Shown: positions 36,449-46,968, counted from the stretch's first letter. The stretch is DNA of 64,000 nt from CBDEGK01 sp965237855 (GCA_965237855.1 CBDEGK010000004.1:806001-870000), one strand, 5' to 3'. The notes: generated by a model not told the origin, from the letters alone. Program-made: numbers and translations.

Positions 36449-37182
36449 TACTCGGCAGCTTTACCCTGGATAGGCGGCAAGCCGGCATCGGCGCGCTGCT
36501 CATCCAGTCCTTCCCGCAGTAATGTTGCCCAGCGGCGGAACATACGCGCGGCATCGGCACGGTTGGTAACGCTGTTGGCCCAACGGGCATAGCCATAGTC
36601 CTGCATTCTGCGGCGATCGATTACCCGCGCCAGGATTTCTCCACTGACTGAATCGTACATCTCCAGGTACAGTGTGGCCGCACCGGCAGACGCCACGTAC
36701 TGAGTGACCCGCCCGGCGACATTGATATCGGGCGCAGTAATTTCCAGATCGATCAAGGCCGGGCGCAGAATCAGCACATCATCATCCGCCTCATCGACAA
36801 AGGTATAACCGCCTTTCTCGTCCAGCTCCTTCTGGAAAGTCTCGTACAGGAGCGCGCCAGCTTCTTTCTTGATACGCTCGATATCTTTCTTGGGAATACG
36901 ACGACCAGCGACCTTGGTGTTGCGCTCCCAGTTCTTCTTGAACGCCACATAGGCATCCAACATCTTGAAGCGTTTGTATTCGCTGAAGTTGGCATTTGGC
37001 TTCACATACAAAATAGCCACCTCGTGCTGGTCCGTGTCCAGATGCAGACCATCGTGGGTGACTTCCGGTGGCTTTTCAGACTGCACCGGCATGGTGGCGA
37101 TAAACGCGACCAGTGCGGCCAGTAGCAGCAAGGCTAAAACCTTGGCGGGAGAAAACAGTGTAGCGGGTTTTACCTGGTTCAT
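36448..37182 (-). CDS. DUF3313 family exported protein
   Basis: The 244-residue protein has an N-terminal hydrophobic signal (residues ~14-32). Its body matches DUF3313: YKRFKMLDAYVAFKKNW, then EKGGYTFVDEADDDVLILRPALIDLEI. The family is made of envelope proteins of unknown role, often lipoproteins; there is no lipobox here. ATG 37182 has AAGGAG upstream. The end is inside the outer arm of the nested palindrome. Confidence 0.8.
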   Translation of the reverse strand: MNQVKPATLFSPAKVLALLLLAALVAFIATMPVQSEKPPEVTHDGLHLDTDQHEVAILYVKPNANFSEYKRFKMLDAYVAFKKNWERNTKVAGRRIPKKDIERIKKEAGALLYETFQKELDEKGGYTFVDEADDDVLILRPALIDLEITAPDINVAGRVTQYVASAGAATLYLEMYDSVSGEILARVIDRRRMQDYGYARWANSVTNRADAARMFRRWATLLREGLDEQRADAGLPPIQGKAAE

Positions 37183-37335
37183 GAGTAGCTCCTTCTTATT
37201 GAGAACATTCTGCAAGCCAACGGTATGACACCAATATTGCTCAAGGGTTTCCGCGGCTGAGGCGGCAGTATACGATAGCAATAATCTCTGCAAAAGGGAT
37301 GGCGGCCAATAGCGCCCGCCATATAACATAAGCCC

Positions 37336-37941
37336 ATGAAAATAATAGCAAATTTTATCAAAACAACTATTGTCGGTGGCCTGCTATTGTTGCTGCCTCT
37401 GCTGCTGTTTTACATTCTTCTCGATGAAATTCTGGACGCGGTGATATTGCTGGCCACACCCATCGCCGACCTCTTCCCGGACGAAGACTTCAACAAGCTC
37501 AGTAGCCCCGAGTTCATCGCCGGCATTCTGATTCTATCGACCTCCTTCCTGCTTGGGCTTATGCTCAAGGTGAGAATGTTCGCGACCATGGGGCGCTGGC
37601 TTGAAGCTCATACCCTGGGGCTGCTACCCATGTACCGGGCGATCAAGCAGTTGGCGCAGGGGCTAATTGGTGGACCCGAGCAATCTGGCTTCAAGGGTGG
37701 CGTCATCGACAACGGCAATGGCACAGAAGAGCTGGTCTACATTATTGAAGAAACCAACGACGACCGCGTGGTGGTACTAGTGCCATTCGCACCTGCGAGC
37801 TTTACCGGTTCATGCAAGATCGTGGAAAAAAGCAAAGTGCGCGAACTTGATGTCAGCGCGGGGGAAGTCAGCAAGGTCATCGCACATTGGGGAGTAGGTA
37901 CGGCGGATGCGCTAGCATCACCGAGGGAAGAGAAGAGCTAA
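37336..37941 (+). CDS. DUF502 family membrane protein
   Basis: The 201-residue protein has two long membrane helices (residues ~12-32 and ~62-82), a linker with GLLPMYRAIKQLAQGL and a C-terminal soluble part. This is the DUF502 layout. Function is unknown. It overlaps the mltF start by one base (TAATG), so the pair is translationally linked. Confidence 0.8.
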   Translation: MKIIANFIKTTIVGGLLLLLPLLLFYILLDEILDAVILLATPIADLFPDEDFNKLSSPEFIAGILILSTSFLLGLMLKVRMFATMGRWLEAHTLGLLPMYRAIKQLAQGLIGGPEQSGFKGGVIDNGNGTEELVYIIEETNDDRVVVLVPFAPASFTGSCKIVEKSKVRELDVSAGEVSKVIAHWGVGTADALASPREEKS

Positions 37942-39344
37942 TGAAACGATGCCTGTGTTCTCTGCTGTTTTGGTTTGCTCTTGCACCCAACTTCAGCGCC
38001 GCTCTGGATGTTCAAAATTCCAAGCTGCTGGAGCGGCGCTACACCCCTGATTTCGAGGAAATGCGCCAGAATCGCCTCATTCGCGCACTGGTCGTGCCCA
38101 GTCGCACCAACTACTTTTTTGATGGCGCCGTTCAGCGCGGGCTCTCCTACGAGGCATTGCAGGCCTTCGAGAAACAGATCAACAAGGGCATCAAAGAGGA
38201 GCATCTAAAGACCCACATCTTCTACATTCCCGTACAGCGTGATCAGCTGATCCCGGCCCTGTTGGAAGGTCGAGGCGACATCGCTGTTGCCAACCTGACC
38301 ATAAGTCCCGAGCGACTCGAACTGGTAGATTTTTCCCTGCCCATGATGCGCAACGTGAAGGAACTGGTGATTACCAATAAATCGATGCCCCGGCTTGAGC
38401 ACTTGAGTGCACTCTCAGGCCAGAAGATTCACGTGCGCCGCTCCAGCAGCTACTACCCCAGCTTGCTCCATGCGAACTTCGTCTTGAGAGAGGCCGGCTA
38501 CGGCTACATGCAGCTGGTGTTGGCCGATGAGCAGCTTGAGGATGAAGACCTGCTGGAAATGGTCAATGCCGGTCTGATTTCGGCCATCGTTATGGATTCT
38601 CACAAGGCCCAATTCTGGGAGCAAGTACTGGACAATATCCGTGTGCAGGACGGCCTGGTTCTCAGAGAGGGTGCCTCCATTGGCTGGGCGTTTCGAAAGA
38701 ACAGCCCGGGAACCATGGTGGTGGTCAATGACTTTGTGCGCGAACACCGCAAAGGCACCTTAATGGGCAATATCCTGCTGAAACGTTATCTCAAGGATAC
38801 CCGCTATGTCGTCAACTCATTGGCCTCTGCGGAAATGAAAAAATTTGAGGCCACCGCTGAACTTTTTCGCCAATACGCCAGCCAGTATGAGTTCGACTGG
38901 CTGATGCTGATCGCCCAAGGCTACCAGGAGTCCCGGCTGGACCAGAGCACACGCAGCTCGGCAGGTGCGGTGGGTATCATGCAGTTGCTGCCCAGCACGG
39001 CGGCGGATAAGAATGTCCGCGTAGGTGACATTCACGAGCTGGAAAACAATATCCATGCGGGTGCCAAATACATGCGCTTTATCCGCGATCGCTATTTCAG
39101 TGATTCGGATATGAGTGAGATGGAACAAACCCTGTTTTCCTTCGCCGCCTATAATGCCGGGCCTGCCCGAATTACCCGGTTGCGTCGAGAAGCCGCCACA
39201 CTGGGGCTGGACCCAGACCTCTGGTTTGGCAATGTGGAGGTGGTCGCCGCCAAGCACATTGGTCGCGAGACGGTCCAGTACGTGGCTAACATCTACAAGT
39301 ACTGGGTTGCCTACAAACTCGCAGAAAACCATGGTGACTTGTAA
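37941..39344 (+). CDS. mltF: Membrane-bound lytic murein transglycosylase F-like
   Basis: The 467-residue protein has a signal peptide ending near FSAA, then a solute-binding-like domain (residues ~50-285). The lytic transglycosylase domain follows, with catalytic Glu in GYQESRLDQ and then SAGAVGIMQLLPSTA. This is the order seen in MltF. It cleaves peptidoglycan glycan strands to 1,6-anhydro ends. The YNAGPARI motif is typical of the SLT fold. Length is close to E. coli MltF (518), slightly short. Confidence 0.9.
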   Translation: MKRCLCSLLFWFALAPNFSAALDVQNSKLLERRYTPDFEEMRQNRLIRALVVPSRTNYFFDGAVQRGLSYEALQAFEKQINKGIKEEHLKTHIFYIPVQRDQLIPALLEGRGDIAVANLTISPERLELVDFSLPMMRNVKELVITNKSMPRLEHLSALSGQKIHVRRSSSYYPSLLHANFVLREAGYGYMQLVLADEQLEDEDLLEMVNAGLISAIVMDSHKAQFWEQVLDNIRVQDGLVLREGASIGWAFRKNSPGTMVVVNDFVREHRKGTLMGNILLKRYLKDTRYVVNSLASAEMKKFEATAELFRQYASQYEFDWLMLIAQGYQESRLDQSTRSSAGAVGIMQLLPSTAADKNVRVGDIHELENNIHAGAKYMRFIRDRYFSDSDMSEMEQTLFSFAAYNAGPARITRLRREAATLGLDPDLWFGNVEVVAAKHIGRETVQYVANIYKYWVAYKLAENHGDL

Positions 39345-39382
39345 GTCCAACTGGTGTCAGCACCCCGTATGAGGAACACAAC

Positions 39383-42157
39383 TTGATTCGCATTGCGCTC
39401 TATGTTCTGACCGGCATCGTACTACTGCTGACGTTGCTGGCACTGTTGCTGGAACCACTGGTACACGCGATCGCACCGCGGGCACTGGCGGAAGTGGGTC
39501 TCAGCATCAACTACGAAACAATGAAGTTGCGCCTGCTGCTCGGCCAGGTGCAAGTGAGCCATCTGCAGCTAACCGATATCCGCTCGGGCAAGCTCATTAT
39601 TAGTGCCAAGCAAGCAACCGCGCAAGTCGGCATACGCGGCCTGGCAACACTCGATTTTTCGGACGCCGTGCTGATCGGTACCCATATCGATATTTTCCTG
39701 CCGCCACCTGCTGCTGAAGCAACTGACGCAGGCAAGTTCAACCTGCAGGAAATCACCAGCTACCTCCGGCTAATACCGGGCACCGTATCGCTGGACGATC
39801 TGAGGCTATACGCCGCCGGCGACCCTTCCCGGGAACTTGTCGAACTCACTTCCCTGTCCATGACGCCCACGGCCATAGACCATGTTTACCAGCTCACGGC
39901 ATTGGTGCGGCAGCTGGAAATCGAACTCGAATTGCAGGGAGAGCTGGCACTGAGCGAGCAATCAGCAAGCTATGAGCTGGACGTGCGGGCCAGCACTGAC
40001 CAGCCAATGGAGATCATGGACCTGCTGGAGCTGGATTTTGAGCTCGATGGCGCGGTATTGATTGAGGCGGAGGTCAAGGGAGATTTATATCGAATTGGCG
40101 CCATCACCAGTCGCATTGCCCTGGACCATTCGCCTCACTACCAGTTGGACGGAACCGGCGCGGTCAATTGGACTATTGGTGAGAATCCCAGCATCGATCT
40201 GCAATTGAATGCCACACTGGATGATGAGGATCAGCTGGGGCGTTGGATAGGCCTGGCGATTGATCTTCCCGATGCGGTTATTGCCAGCGCCGGCCTGGAA
40301 GGAAGCGTCGATAATCTTCTGATCAAAGATGCCGTAGTAACCTCCGGCAACCAGGCATCCCTCTGGTTGCAGCTTCGAGGCAGCGCTCGGCTGAACGAAT
40401 TAGTGGCCAATAATATCGGTGCTGCGCCGGGGCTGACGCTGGCGTTTTCCGCGCCCGACCTGGCCAGCCTGCAGCCCTGGACTGGACCGCTAGCCGTAGA
40501 GGTGGGTGCATTGGAGGGTAGCTTGAATGTCAGTGGCAGTCTGCAGGCCATCGACCTGGAGATCCCGCGTTTTAAGATTGGCAACCTGGGAACGCTCACT
40601 GGCACCACGACTGTCATCCAGTCAGCCAGGGGGCTGGAAATGACCGCCCTCGAGGTCTCTCTTTTGCAGGGCAATGTGCAGGTCTCGCATACCGCTGGCA
40701 GAATCAGATCTCTACAACCCCTGGCAGGCGTGACCCTGAACACAGAGCTGAACGGCTTCCACACCGGCGAAATACTCAAGCTGTTAGCCGCCGATATTCC
40801 GGACACCAGCCCCATTGGCCGCCTCTATGGTGGCTTCGAACTAGAGGCAGACACAGGGGTTGTCAGGATCCACAACTTACGTCTGGAAAACAGGGATTCC
40901 GAGAATATGGCCCTGTCAGTGGCGGGCGAAATCGATATAACTCCCGGCGCCATCGACCTCGACGTGCTCCTTATTTCCGACATCAAGGATCAGGTGATCC
41001 TGGAGGAGCTGACCGGGTTGGCGATGCAGCCGGTGCGTACGGAACTGCAGATTACCGGCTCAGATCAGCTGGCACATGTGCGCGGCACCACCTATGTCGG
41101 CTCGACCCAGATCACTTCGCGCCTGGAGATCGCTGTCAATGAAACGGGCATCAGCGATATCAAGGGTTCAATTACCACACCCGCGTTGCTGACCAGTGAC
41201 TTTGGCTTGGATAAGCTACTGAGTGAGGATCAGGGAGAGTCAACAAACCTCGCCGCCACCGAGGCCGAGGATACGCTTTCCGGATCAATACCCCTGGAGA
41301 TTCTCCCCAATTTCAGTTTCGATACCATATTAGTGGCGGCCCGCGTCACCGGCCCGACTACTAACATTACCAACTTGGTAGCCCACGTGGCACACCATGG
41401 TGACCAGACGCAAATCAAGGACTTCTCCATGCAACTACCCGCCGGTTTGGTCCGAGCAACCGCGAGCCTGGAAAGGGTGGGTGAAGAACCCCTCTGGCAA
41501 CTAGACGGACAAATCAGGGAGTTCCGTATAGAAAGGCTGCTGGCGGGCCTGGGCAGTGACCTGGAGTTGTCCGGGGGTATTAATTCCCTGTTCAGCCTCG
41601 GTAGCACCGGCGACATGGTCGACGAAATACTCGCCGATGTGGACGGCGAATTCGCGGTCGCCCTGGAGGAGGTCCGCTTGAAAGGCGCCGCCTACGATCA
41701 GCTCGCCACCGACACGATAGCCTGGTTTTTTACCGGCGGTGTGCTTGAGAACGAAACCCGTTTTGATTGCATTATGGGGAACTTCAAGATTGCCGATGGC
41801 ATCGTCAGCAGCGATTCGCTGTTTGCAGAATCACAGCACTTGATCGCCGATGGCCATGTCGAGGTCAATATTCCAGACTATAGCCTCGACCTGGCGATTA
41901 CACCCCGGTCGAAGAGACGGGCTTTTCAGGTTCCGGGCACCATCAAGGTACATGGTCCTATGGATAATCCGAAAATAACCACCCCGCCCATTCTTACCAG
42001 TGTCGACACCTACGCCCAGGTCGTCCTGATACCACCCGCTATTGCATTGCGCGCCTTCGACAGCACCCTGAATTTACTGGGGCGGAAACCTAAGGAAGTA
42101 GAGGTAGAGCCCAGTCCCTGCCAGTCGGCCCAGCTGGGTCAGAAGGTGACGGAATAA
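39383..42157 (+). CDS. AsmA-like / DUF748-type large envelope protein
   Basis: The 924-residue protein has one N-terminal membrane anchor (residues ~4-24), then long beta-rich sequence with many ILE/LEU-rich repeats. It ends in an AsmA_2-like region (residues ~730-900: FKIADGIVSSDSLFAES, then GTIKVHGPMDNPKI). AsmA-family proteins span the periplasm and are linked to lipid transport to the outer membrane. The start is TTG with GAGGAA upstream. The end overlaps the convergent threonine dehydratase gene by 19 bases. Confidence 0.8.
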   Translation: MIRIALYVLTGIVLLLTLLALLLEPLVHAIAPRALAEVGLSINYETMKLRLLLGQVQVSHLQLTDIRSGKLIISAKQATAQVGIRGLATLDFSDAVLIGTHIDIFLPPPAAEATDAGKFNLQEITSYLRLIPGTVSLDDLRLYAAGDPSRELVELTSLSMTPTAIDHVYQLTALVRQLEIELELQGELALSEQSASYELDVRASTDQPMEIMDLLELDFELDGAVLIEAEVKGDLYRIGAITSRIALDHSPHYQLDGTGAVNWTIGENPSIDLQLNATLDDEDQLGRWIGLAIDLPDAVIASAGLEGSVDNLLIKDAVVTSGNQASLWLQLRGSARLNELVANNIGAAPGLTLAFSAPDLASLQPWTGPLAVEVGALEGSLNVSGSLQAIDLEIPRFKIGNLGTLTGTTTVIQSARGLEMTALEVSLLQGNVQVSHTAGRIRSLQPLAGVTLNTELNGFHTGEILKLLAADIPDTSPIGRLYGGFELEADTGVVRIHNLRLENRDSENMALSVAGEIDITPGAIDLDVLLISDIKDQVILEELTGLAMQPVRTELQITGSDQLAHVRGTTYVGSTQITSRLEIAVNETGISDIKGSITTPALLTSDFGLDKLLSEDQGESTNLAATEAEDTLSGSIPLEILPNFSFDTILVAARVTGPTTNITNLVAHVAHHGDQTQIKDFSMQLPAGLVRATASLERVGEEPLWQLDGQIREFRIERLLAGLGSDLELSGGINSLFSLGSTGDMVDEILADVDGEFAVALEEVRLKGAAYDQLATDTIAWFFTGGVLENETRFDCIMGNFKIADGIVSSDSLFAESQHLIADGHVEVNIPDYSLDLAITPRSKRRAFQVPGTIKVHGPMDNPKITTPPILTSVDTYAQVVLIPPAIALRAFDSTLNLLGRKPKEVEVEPSPCQSAQLGQKVTE

Positions 42158-43338
42158 CCGGCCGCCGCGAGTGTTGTTTGAATCTCTTCGGCGTGCGCCC
42201 GGTCCCTCGTTTCCAGCGTCAGCGCTATATCAACCTCGCGAATCCCTACCTCGGTAAAGGTGCGCTGATGGGCAACATCGATAATATTGCCACCGCACTC
42301 CCCGACCAATTGGGTGATTTCCGCCAGCGCACCGGGGGTATCGCTGCTTTTAACCTTGAGACTGACCAGGCGACTGGTACGGGCCAGGTGACGCATTAAC
42401 ACTGAGGCCAGGATGCGACTATCGACATTGGCCCCGCTGAGAATAACACCCACCTTACGCCCTTTGAATCGATCAGGATGGGCCATGATCGCGGCCAGCG
42501 CGGCCGCACCCGCACCCTCAGCAACAGTTTTCTCGATACTGAGATAGAGATAGATCGCTTCCTCGATATCCTCTTCAGATACCAACACCACATCGTCTAC
42601 CTGTTCCCGGATCACCGCCAGGGTCTTCTCTCCGGGCTGCTTCACGGCAATACCCTCTGCTATGGTGATGCCGCCGGCGGTCGCAGTTTCGCCTTTCAAC
42701 GAGCAGAAAGCGCCGGGGTAATTCTCCGCCTGGACACCCACCACTTCGATGTCCGGATTCAATGACTTGATCACGGTGGCAACGCCACTGATCAAGCCGC
42801 CACCACCGATCGGCACCACCACCACATCCAGGTCTGGCTGGGATTCCAATAACTCCAGCGCCAGCGTACCCTGCCCCGCCATCACCTTTTCGTCGTCAAA
42901 CGGGTGAATAAAAACATAGCCCTGTTCTTCTGCCAGTGCCGCCGCATGAATGGCAGCCTGGTCCAGGGTGTCGCCGTGCAATTCCACCTGCGCACCCAGG
43001 CGCCGGGTATCTGCCACTTTTACATTGGGGGTAAAGCGCGGCATGACAATGGTGGACTCAATACCCAGGCGAGTGGCGTGATAGGCCACCGCCTTGGCAT
43101 GATTGCCGGCCGACATGGCGACCACACCCCGGGATTTTTCCTCTTCATCCAGGCTGAGCAATTTGTTCAGTGCCCCGCGCTCTTTAAAAGAAGCAGTAAA
43201 CAACTCACTCTCAAACTTGATATAGATATCTGCGCCGAGAATATCTGACAAGGTCAGTGATTTCTTGCAGGACGTGGGTTCAAGAACAGTGGCGATACGC
43301 TGCGCCGCTGACCTGATGTCTTCCAGTGAAATAGTCAT
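42139..43338 (-). CDS. Threonine ammonia-lyase (dehydratase) with C-terminal ACT domain
   Basis: The 399-residue PLP enzyme deaminates threonine (or serine) to 2-oxobutyrate. The PLP lysine is K52 in SFKERGAL, the glycine loop is VPIGGGGLISG and a C-terminal ACT domain (residues ~325-399) may bind an allosteric ligand. The single ACT domain and length resemble catabolic or short biosynthetic types. I leave the symbol blank because ilvA and tdcB cannot be separated here. Confidence 0.9.
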   Translation of the reverse strand: MTISLEDIRSAAQRIATVLEPTSCKKSLTLSDILGADIYIKFESELFTASFKERGALNKLLSLDEEEKSRGVVAMSAGNHAKAVAYHATRLGIESTIVMPRFTPNVKVADTRRLGAQVELHGDTLDQAAIHAAALAEEQGYVFIHPFDDEKVMAGQGTLALELLESQPDLDVVVVPIGGGGLISGVATVIKSLNPDIEVVGVQAENYPGAFCSLKGETATAGGITIAEGIAVKQPGEKTLAVIREQVDDVVLVSEEDIEEAIYLYLSIEKTVAEGAGAAALAAIMAHPDRFKGRKVGVILSGANVDSRILASVLMRHLARTSRLVSLKVKSSDTPGALAEITQLVGECGGNIIDVAHQRTFTEVGIREVDIALTLETRDRAHAEEIQTTLAAAGYSVTF

Positions 43339-43413
43339 AACAGGCTAATAGTAGACACCATCGCAGATTAATCTATAGTCATGAACCACAATTTATAACA
43401 CCGAGGCATCCCC

Positions 43414-45408
43414 ATGCGTGTTACTCAGCTGATCTCAACAATGGTTTTACCTCTTGTTTTAACCGCCTGTGGCGACAACGGATCACCCACAGACAAAATT
43501 GGTGATTTTGCTGGCCGCGGGTCCGACAACCCCAACACCCGCCTGCAACCTGTAACCGACCTACTGGACCTGTCGCCGTCACCAGCAAACCCGGATCGCA
43601 ATGCCTATTTCGGTGACCTGCATGTGCACACAGAGTACTCCTTTGACGCCTACAACTTTGGCAACACAGCCAATCCCTACGACGCCTATCGCTATGCCAA
43701 GGGCGCTGCGCTAACCCACCCCAGCGGCTACCAAATTCAACTGCAAACACCGCTGGATTTTTACGCTGTGACTGATCACGCCATGTTCCTGGGCCTGGTC
43801 AAAGAGGCTGCCGATACCTCGACCGAATTTTCGAAGTATGTGGTCGCCAAACCCATTCACAACATCAATGACCCGGACAATATGGGCACGATGAGCATAC
43901 CGGCGCGTGCTGCCAATTTTGGGGCTTTTATTCCGGATACCCTGGCCGGCATTCTCGACGGCTCCATAGATGGGGAACTGGCAACAGATATCAGTCGCCG
44001 CGCCTGGCTGGACACTATTGAGGCCGCCGAGCAGTTCAATGATCCCGGCAAATTTACGACTTTTGTCGCCTACGAGTACACCACCAGCTCCGACGATCGC
44101 GGCAACCTGCATCGCAACGTGATCTTCCAGGGCAGTGAACAACTACCGGCCGTACCCTTTTCTCGTCTCAACTCGCAGAACCCGGAGGGGCTGTGGGATT
44201 GGATGGACTCCCTGCGCGAACAGGGCATCGAGAGCCTGGCTATCCCCCATAACTCCAATGGCTCCAATGGCCAGATGTTCAAGCTCGTGGACTGGGCTGG
44301 CAACCCATTGGACAACGCCTATGCGGAACAGCGTATACGCAATGAGCCGCTGGTTGAGATAACCCAGGTAAAAGGAACTTCCGACACCCATCCACTGCTT
44401 TCGCCCAACGATGAATGGGCCGACTTCGAAATCTATTCCCTGCGCGTGGGCACGCAACTACCTAGTGAACCCAACGGCGGCTATGTGCGCCAGGCTTTGC
44501 AAAATGGCCTGGCCCTGGAAGCCCAGGGCATTGTGAACCCCTTCCAGTTTGGCCTGGTCGCCGCCAGTGATACCCACGTTGCCGCAAGCTCAGACAATGA
44601 ATCCACTTACTTCTCCAAGATTGGCCTCATTGACGGAGAGCCAGTGGGACGCGGCTCGGTACCCGCCTCTTTCCTGTATGGCACCGCCATCAAGTTTTAT
44701 GACCCCAGTCTGATTAAAGAGGTTGAGGGCCGTGACTATATCAGCGGCTTCGGTTTCGAATCCTGGAGTGCCTCAGGAATAGCCGGCGTCTGGGCCGAGA
44801 AAAATACCCGCGCCGCAATTTATAGCGCCTTCCGCCGTAAGGAAACCTTTGCCACCACAGGGCCGCGCATCAAGGTGCGCTTCTTTGCCAGCAATGATTT
44901 CGAAGACGGCATTGTCGAAGACGCTGAAATTGTTGCCAAGGCCTATCAACAGGGCGTCGCCATGGGTGCAGAACTTGGGAGTGGCGGCAATGCGCCTGAA
45001 TTTATTGTCTGGGCCTCTGGCGATCCGATCGGTACGCCACTGCAGCGTCTGCAGGTAATCAAAGGCTACGTCGAAGATGGCGAGGCAAAAGAAAAAATAT
45101 ACGACGTGGCCTGCTCCGATGGATTGACCCCGGACTCCGTCACTCATCGCTGCCCGGACAATGGTGCCAAAGTTAACCTGGCAGATTGCTCAATCACGGC
45201 AGAAGTCGGCGACGCAGAATTGCTGACAACCTGGACTGACCCCGACTACAACCCGGAGATCGATGCTTTCTACTATGTGAGAGCGCTGGAAAATCCCACC
45301 TGTCGCTGGTCTACCTGGGACGCCCTCAGGGAAGGCGTGGAACCACGAGCCGACCTGCACAAAACCATCCAGGAGCGGGCCTGGAGTTCACCTATTTGGG
45401 TGCGCTAA
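43414..45408 (+). CDS. DUF3604 domain-containing lipoprotein
   Basis: The 664-residue protein has a lipobox (LTAC, Cys at residue ~19) and the DUF3604 start FGDLHVHTEYSFDAY (residues ~66-80). AIPHNSNGSNG is near the middle and AASDTHVAASSDN later. His-rich motifs suggest metal binding, as in PHP hydrolases. It is a paralog of the 6968-9145 protein. Its end overlaps the convergent DUF3179 gene by 17 bases. Confidence 0.85.
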   Translation: MRVTQLISTMVLPLVLTACGDNGSPTDKIGDFAGRGSDNPNTRLQPVTDLLDLSPSPANPDRNAYFGDLHVHTEYSFDAYNFGNTANPYDAYRYAKGAALTHPSGYQIQLQTPLDFYAVTDHAMFLGLVKEAADTSTEFSKYVVAKPIHNINDPDNMGTMSIPARAANFGAFIPDTLAGILDGSIDGELATDISRRAWLDTIEAAEQFNDPGKFTTFVAYEYTTSSDDRGNLHRNVIFQGSEQLPAVPFSRLNSQNPEGLWDWMDSLREQGIESLAIPHNSNGSNGQMFKLVDWAGNPLDNAYAEQRIRNEPLVEITQVKGTSDTHPLLSPNDEWADFEIYSLRVGTQLPSEPNGGYVRQALQNGLALEAQGIVNPFQFGLVAASDTHVAASSDNESTYFSKIGLIDGEPVGRGSVPASFLYGTAIKFYDPSLIKEVEGRDYISGFGFESWSASGIAGVWAEKNTRAAIYSAFRRKETFATTGPRIKVRFFASNDFEDGIVEDAEIVAKAYQQGVAMGAELGSGGNAPEFIVWASGDPIGTPLQRLQVIKGYVEDGEAKEKIYDVACSDGLTPDSVTHRCPDNGAKVNLADCSITAEVGDAELLTTWTDPDYNPEIDAFYYVRALENPTCRWSTWDALREGVEPRADLHKTIQERAWSSPIWVR

Positions 45409-46318
45409 ACACCTCGGAGTCAGGGTAGAAACTCATCCAGGCAAACCAGTAAGCCACGGTGCTGGGTATCTCCGAGTTATCCTCTCGAAACACCCCACCA
45501 CTGCGGGACTCGGTGTTGTAGCGCACCTCGACTGTTTCGCCATTGAGTTGTGTCGACACCGAGCCACTCGACTTGGCCAGCTCGGAAAAAGGCCAGACCC
45601 AGCTGTTGCCCGCGAGGCGCACCCCAATCACCTGCTCTTTGGGGTGGTAGCGCTTGCTGCGATTCGTCACCGGGAAATACAGATCACGCGACCGGGAGTA
45701 GCCGGCGTAGGGATCTTGCCGATAATCACGCGTAACACCTGTTCGCGTTGAAAGTACGCGGGTATCCGGGTGGCGCTTGCGCCAGTCTGCCCAGGTGGTA
45801 TGACTGGCAGGCAGTAGCTCCAATTTTTCCCCCAGGCGTCTGCCGCTAACAGCCTCCATCTTGATCTGCGACCAGAGCGAGTCACTCTGACGGTCATAGA
45901 GCAGAACATCGCTGTTGTACAACAGGCCAGAGACGCCAAAATCCAGGCTGGCAGGCACCCGAAACACCATACCCGTGCCACACAGGGGGCAGAAGGTAAC
46001 CACTACCGGCTCACCAGCCAGACTGTCGTTCACTATCTCGTGCCAGTTCAAGATCGCGATGGGGTAGGCTTTGGCAATGCCCCCCAGGGCCAGCCCAATG
46101 ACACGGTCTTTATCGCGCAGAAAATCCGCAGCGGACGCTGACACGAAGCGGGGATTGTCGATAGACGGTATGCCATCTCGCGGTGGCCCACCGGAGAGGA
46201 TTTCCTTGATCGGAATACTGGCGTTACTCACATCGAAGCCGTTCTTCCGGTCGCGGGCGTCACTTGCCAGGCTGAGCAGCGCCAGCGACAGTATCAACGT
46301 TAAGATCAATTTTCCCAT
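45392..46318 (-). CDS. DUF3179 domain-containing exported protein
   Basis: The 308-residue protein has a signal peptide (residues 1-20) and the DUF3179 features PVVVTFCPLCGTGMVF (a Cys-x-x-Cys site near residue 110) and LGFGVSGLLYNSDVLLYDR-like sequence. It ends with SYWFAWMSFYP-like text. The paired cysteines may bind a metal or make a disulfide. Function is unknown. It converges on the second DUF3604 gene. Confidence 0.85.
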   Translation of the reverse strand: MGKLILTLILSLALLSLASDARDRKNGFDVSNASIPIKEILSGGPPRDGIPSIDNPRFVSASAADFLRDKDRVIGLALGGIAKAYPIAILNWHEIVNDSLAGEPVVVTFCPLCGTGMVFRVPASLDFGVSGLLYNSDVLLYDRQSDSLWSQIKMEAVSGRRLGEKLELLPASHTTWADWRKRHPDTRVLSTRTGVTRDYRQDPYAGYSRSRDLYFPVTNRSKRYHPKEQVIGVRLAGNSWVWPFSELAKSSGSVSTQLNGETVEVRYNTESRSGGVFREDNSEIPSTVAYWFAWMSFYPDSEVFSAPK

Positions 46319-46409
46319 GCATATTTCGATACATGGTTTAAACAGTAGTTCCCTCGCTGGCCCAGAAATCTGGAAATTGAGTAAACTATAACCACTGGGA
46401 GAAACCTCG

Positions 46410-46955
46410 ATGAATCACGATACGGCCGTACAGGCTCTGCTGGACAAGGAAGCCATTCGCGAACTGGTGCAGATATACTGCCGCGCGGCGGACCGGCATG
46501 ACCACGATCTCATGCGCAGCCTCTACCATGAGGATGCCACTGATGATCACGGCTCCTTCTTCAAGGGCCTGGCCATGGACTTCATAGACATGCTGCCAGA
46601 GATCCAGGCACCGATGGAGATTCTGCACCACAACGTCACCACCCATAATATTGAGTTGAAGGGTGACCACGCTGAAGGTGAAACCTACATCCTGGCTTTC
46701 CACAAGGTGAAAACCGATGACGGCGCCTTCGACCTGCTGATCGGCGGACGCTATTTCGACAAGTACGAAAAACGCGATGGCGTGTGGAAGTTTTCCAGCC
46801 GCGCTGTCGTAGCAGATTGGACCAATCTGCACGACCCCTCTATCGTCAATCTCGACAACCCGATGATCGAGGGCAGCTATATTGGCAAGCCCGGTACGGC
46901 TGACCCCTCCTATAATTTCTTTGACGGCTTCCAGGCGGGGCCGCGCAAACTGTAA
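46410..46955 (+). CDS. SnoaL-like (NTF2-fold) protein
   Basis: The 181-residue protein has the NTF2-like motif IYCRAADRHDHDLMRSLYHEDATDDHG (residues ~22-48) and a C-terminal strand set with GRYFDKYEKRDG and WKFSSRAVVADW. Members are small isomerases, hydrolases or dehydratases. It lies 13 bases upstream of the alcohol-dehydrogenase gene and is probably cotranscribed with it. Substrate is unknown. Confidence 0.85.
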   Translation: MNHDTAVQALLDKEAIRELVQIYCRAADRHDHDLMRSLYHEDATDDHGSFFKGLAMDFIDMLPEIQAPMEILHHNVTTHNIELKGDHAEGETYILAFHKVKTDDGAFDLLIGGRYFDKYEKRDGVWKFSSRAVVADWTNLHDPSIVNLDNPMIEGSYIGKPGTADPSYNFFDGFQAGPRKL

Positions 46956-46968
46956 ACAGGAACACACC

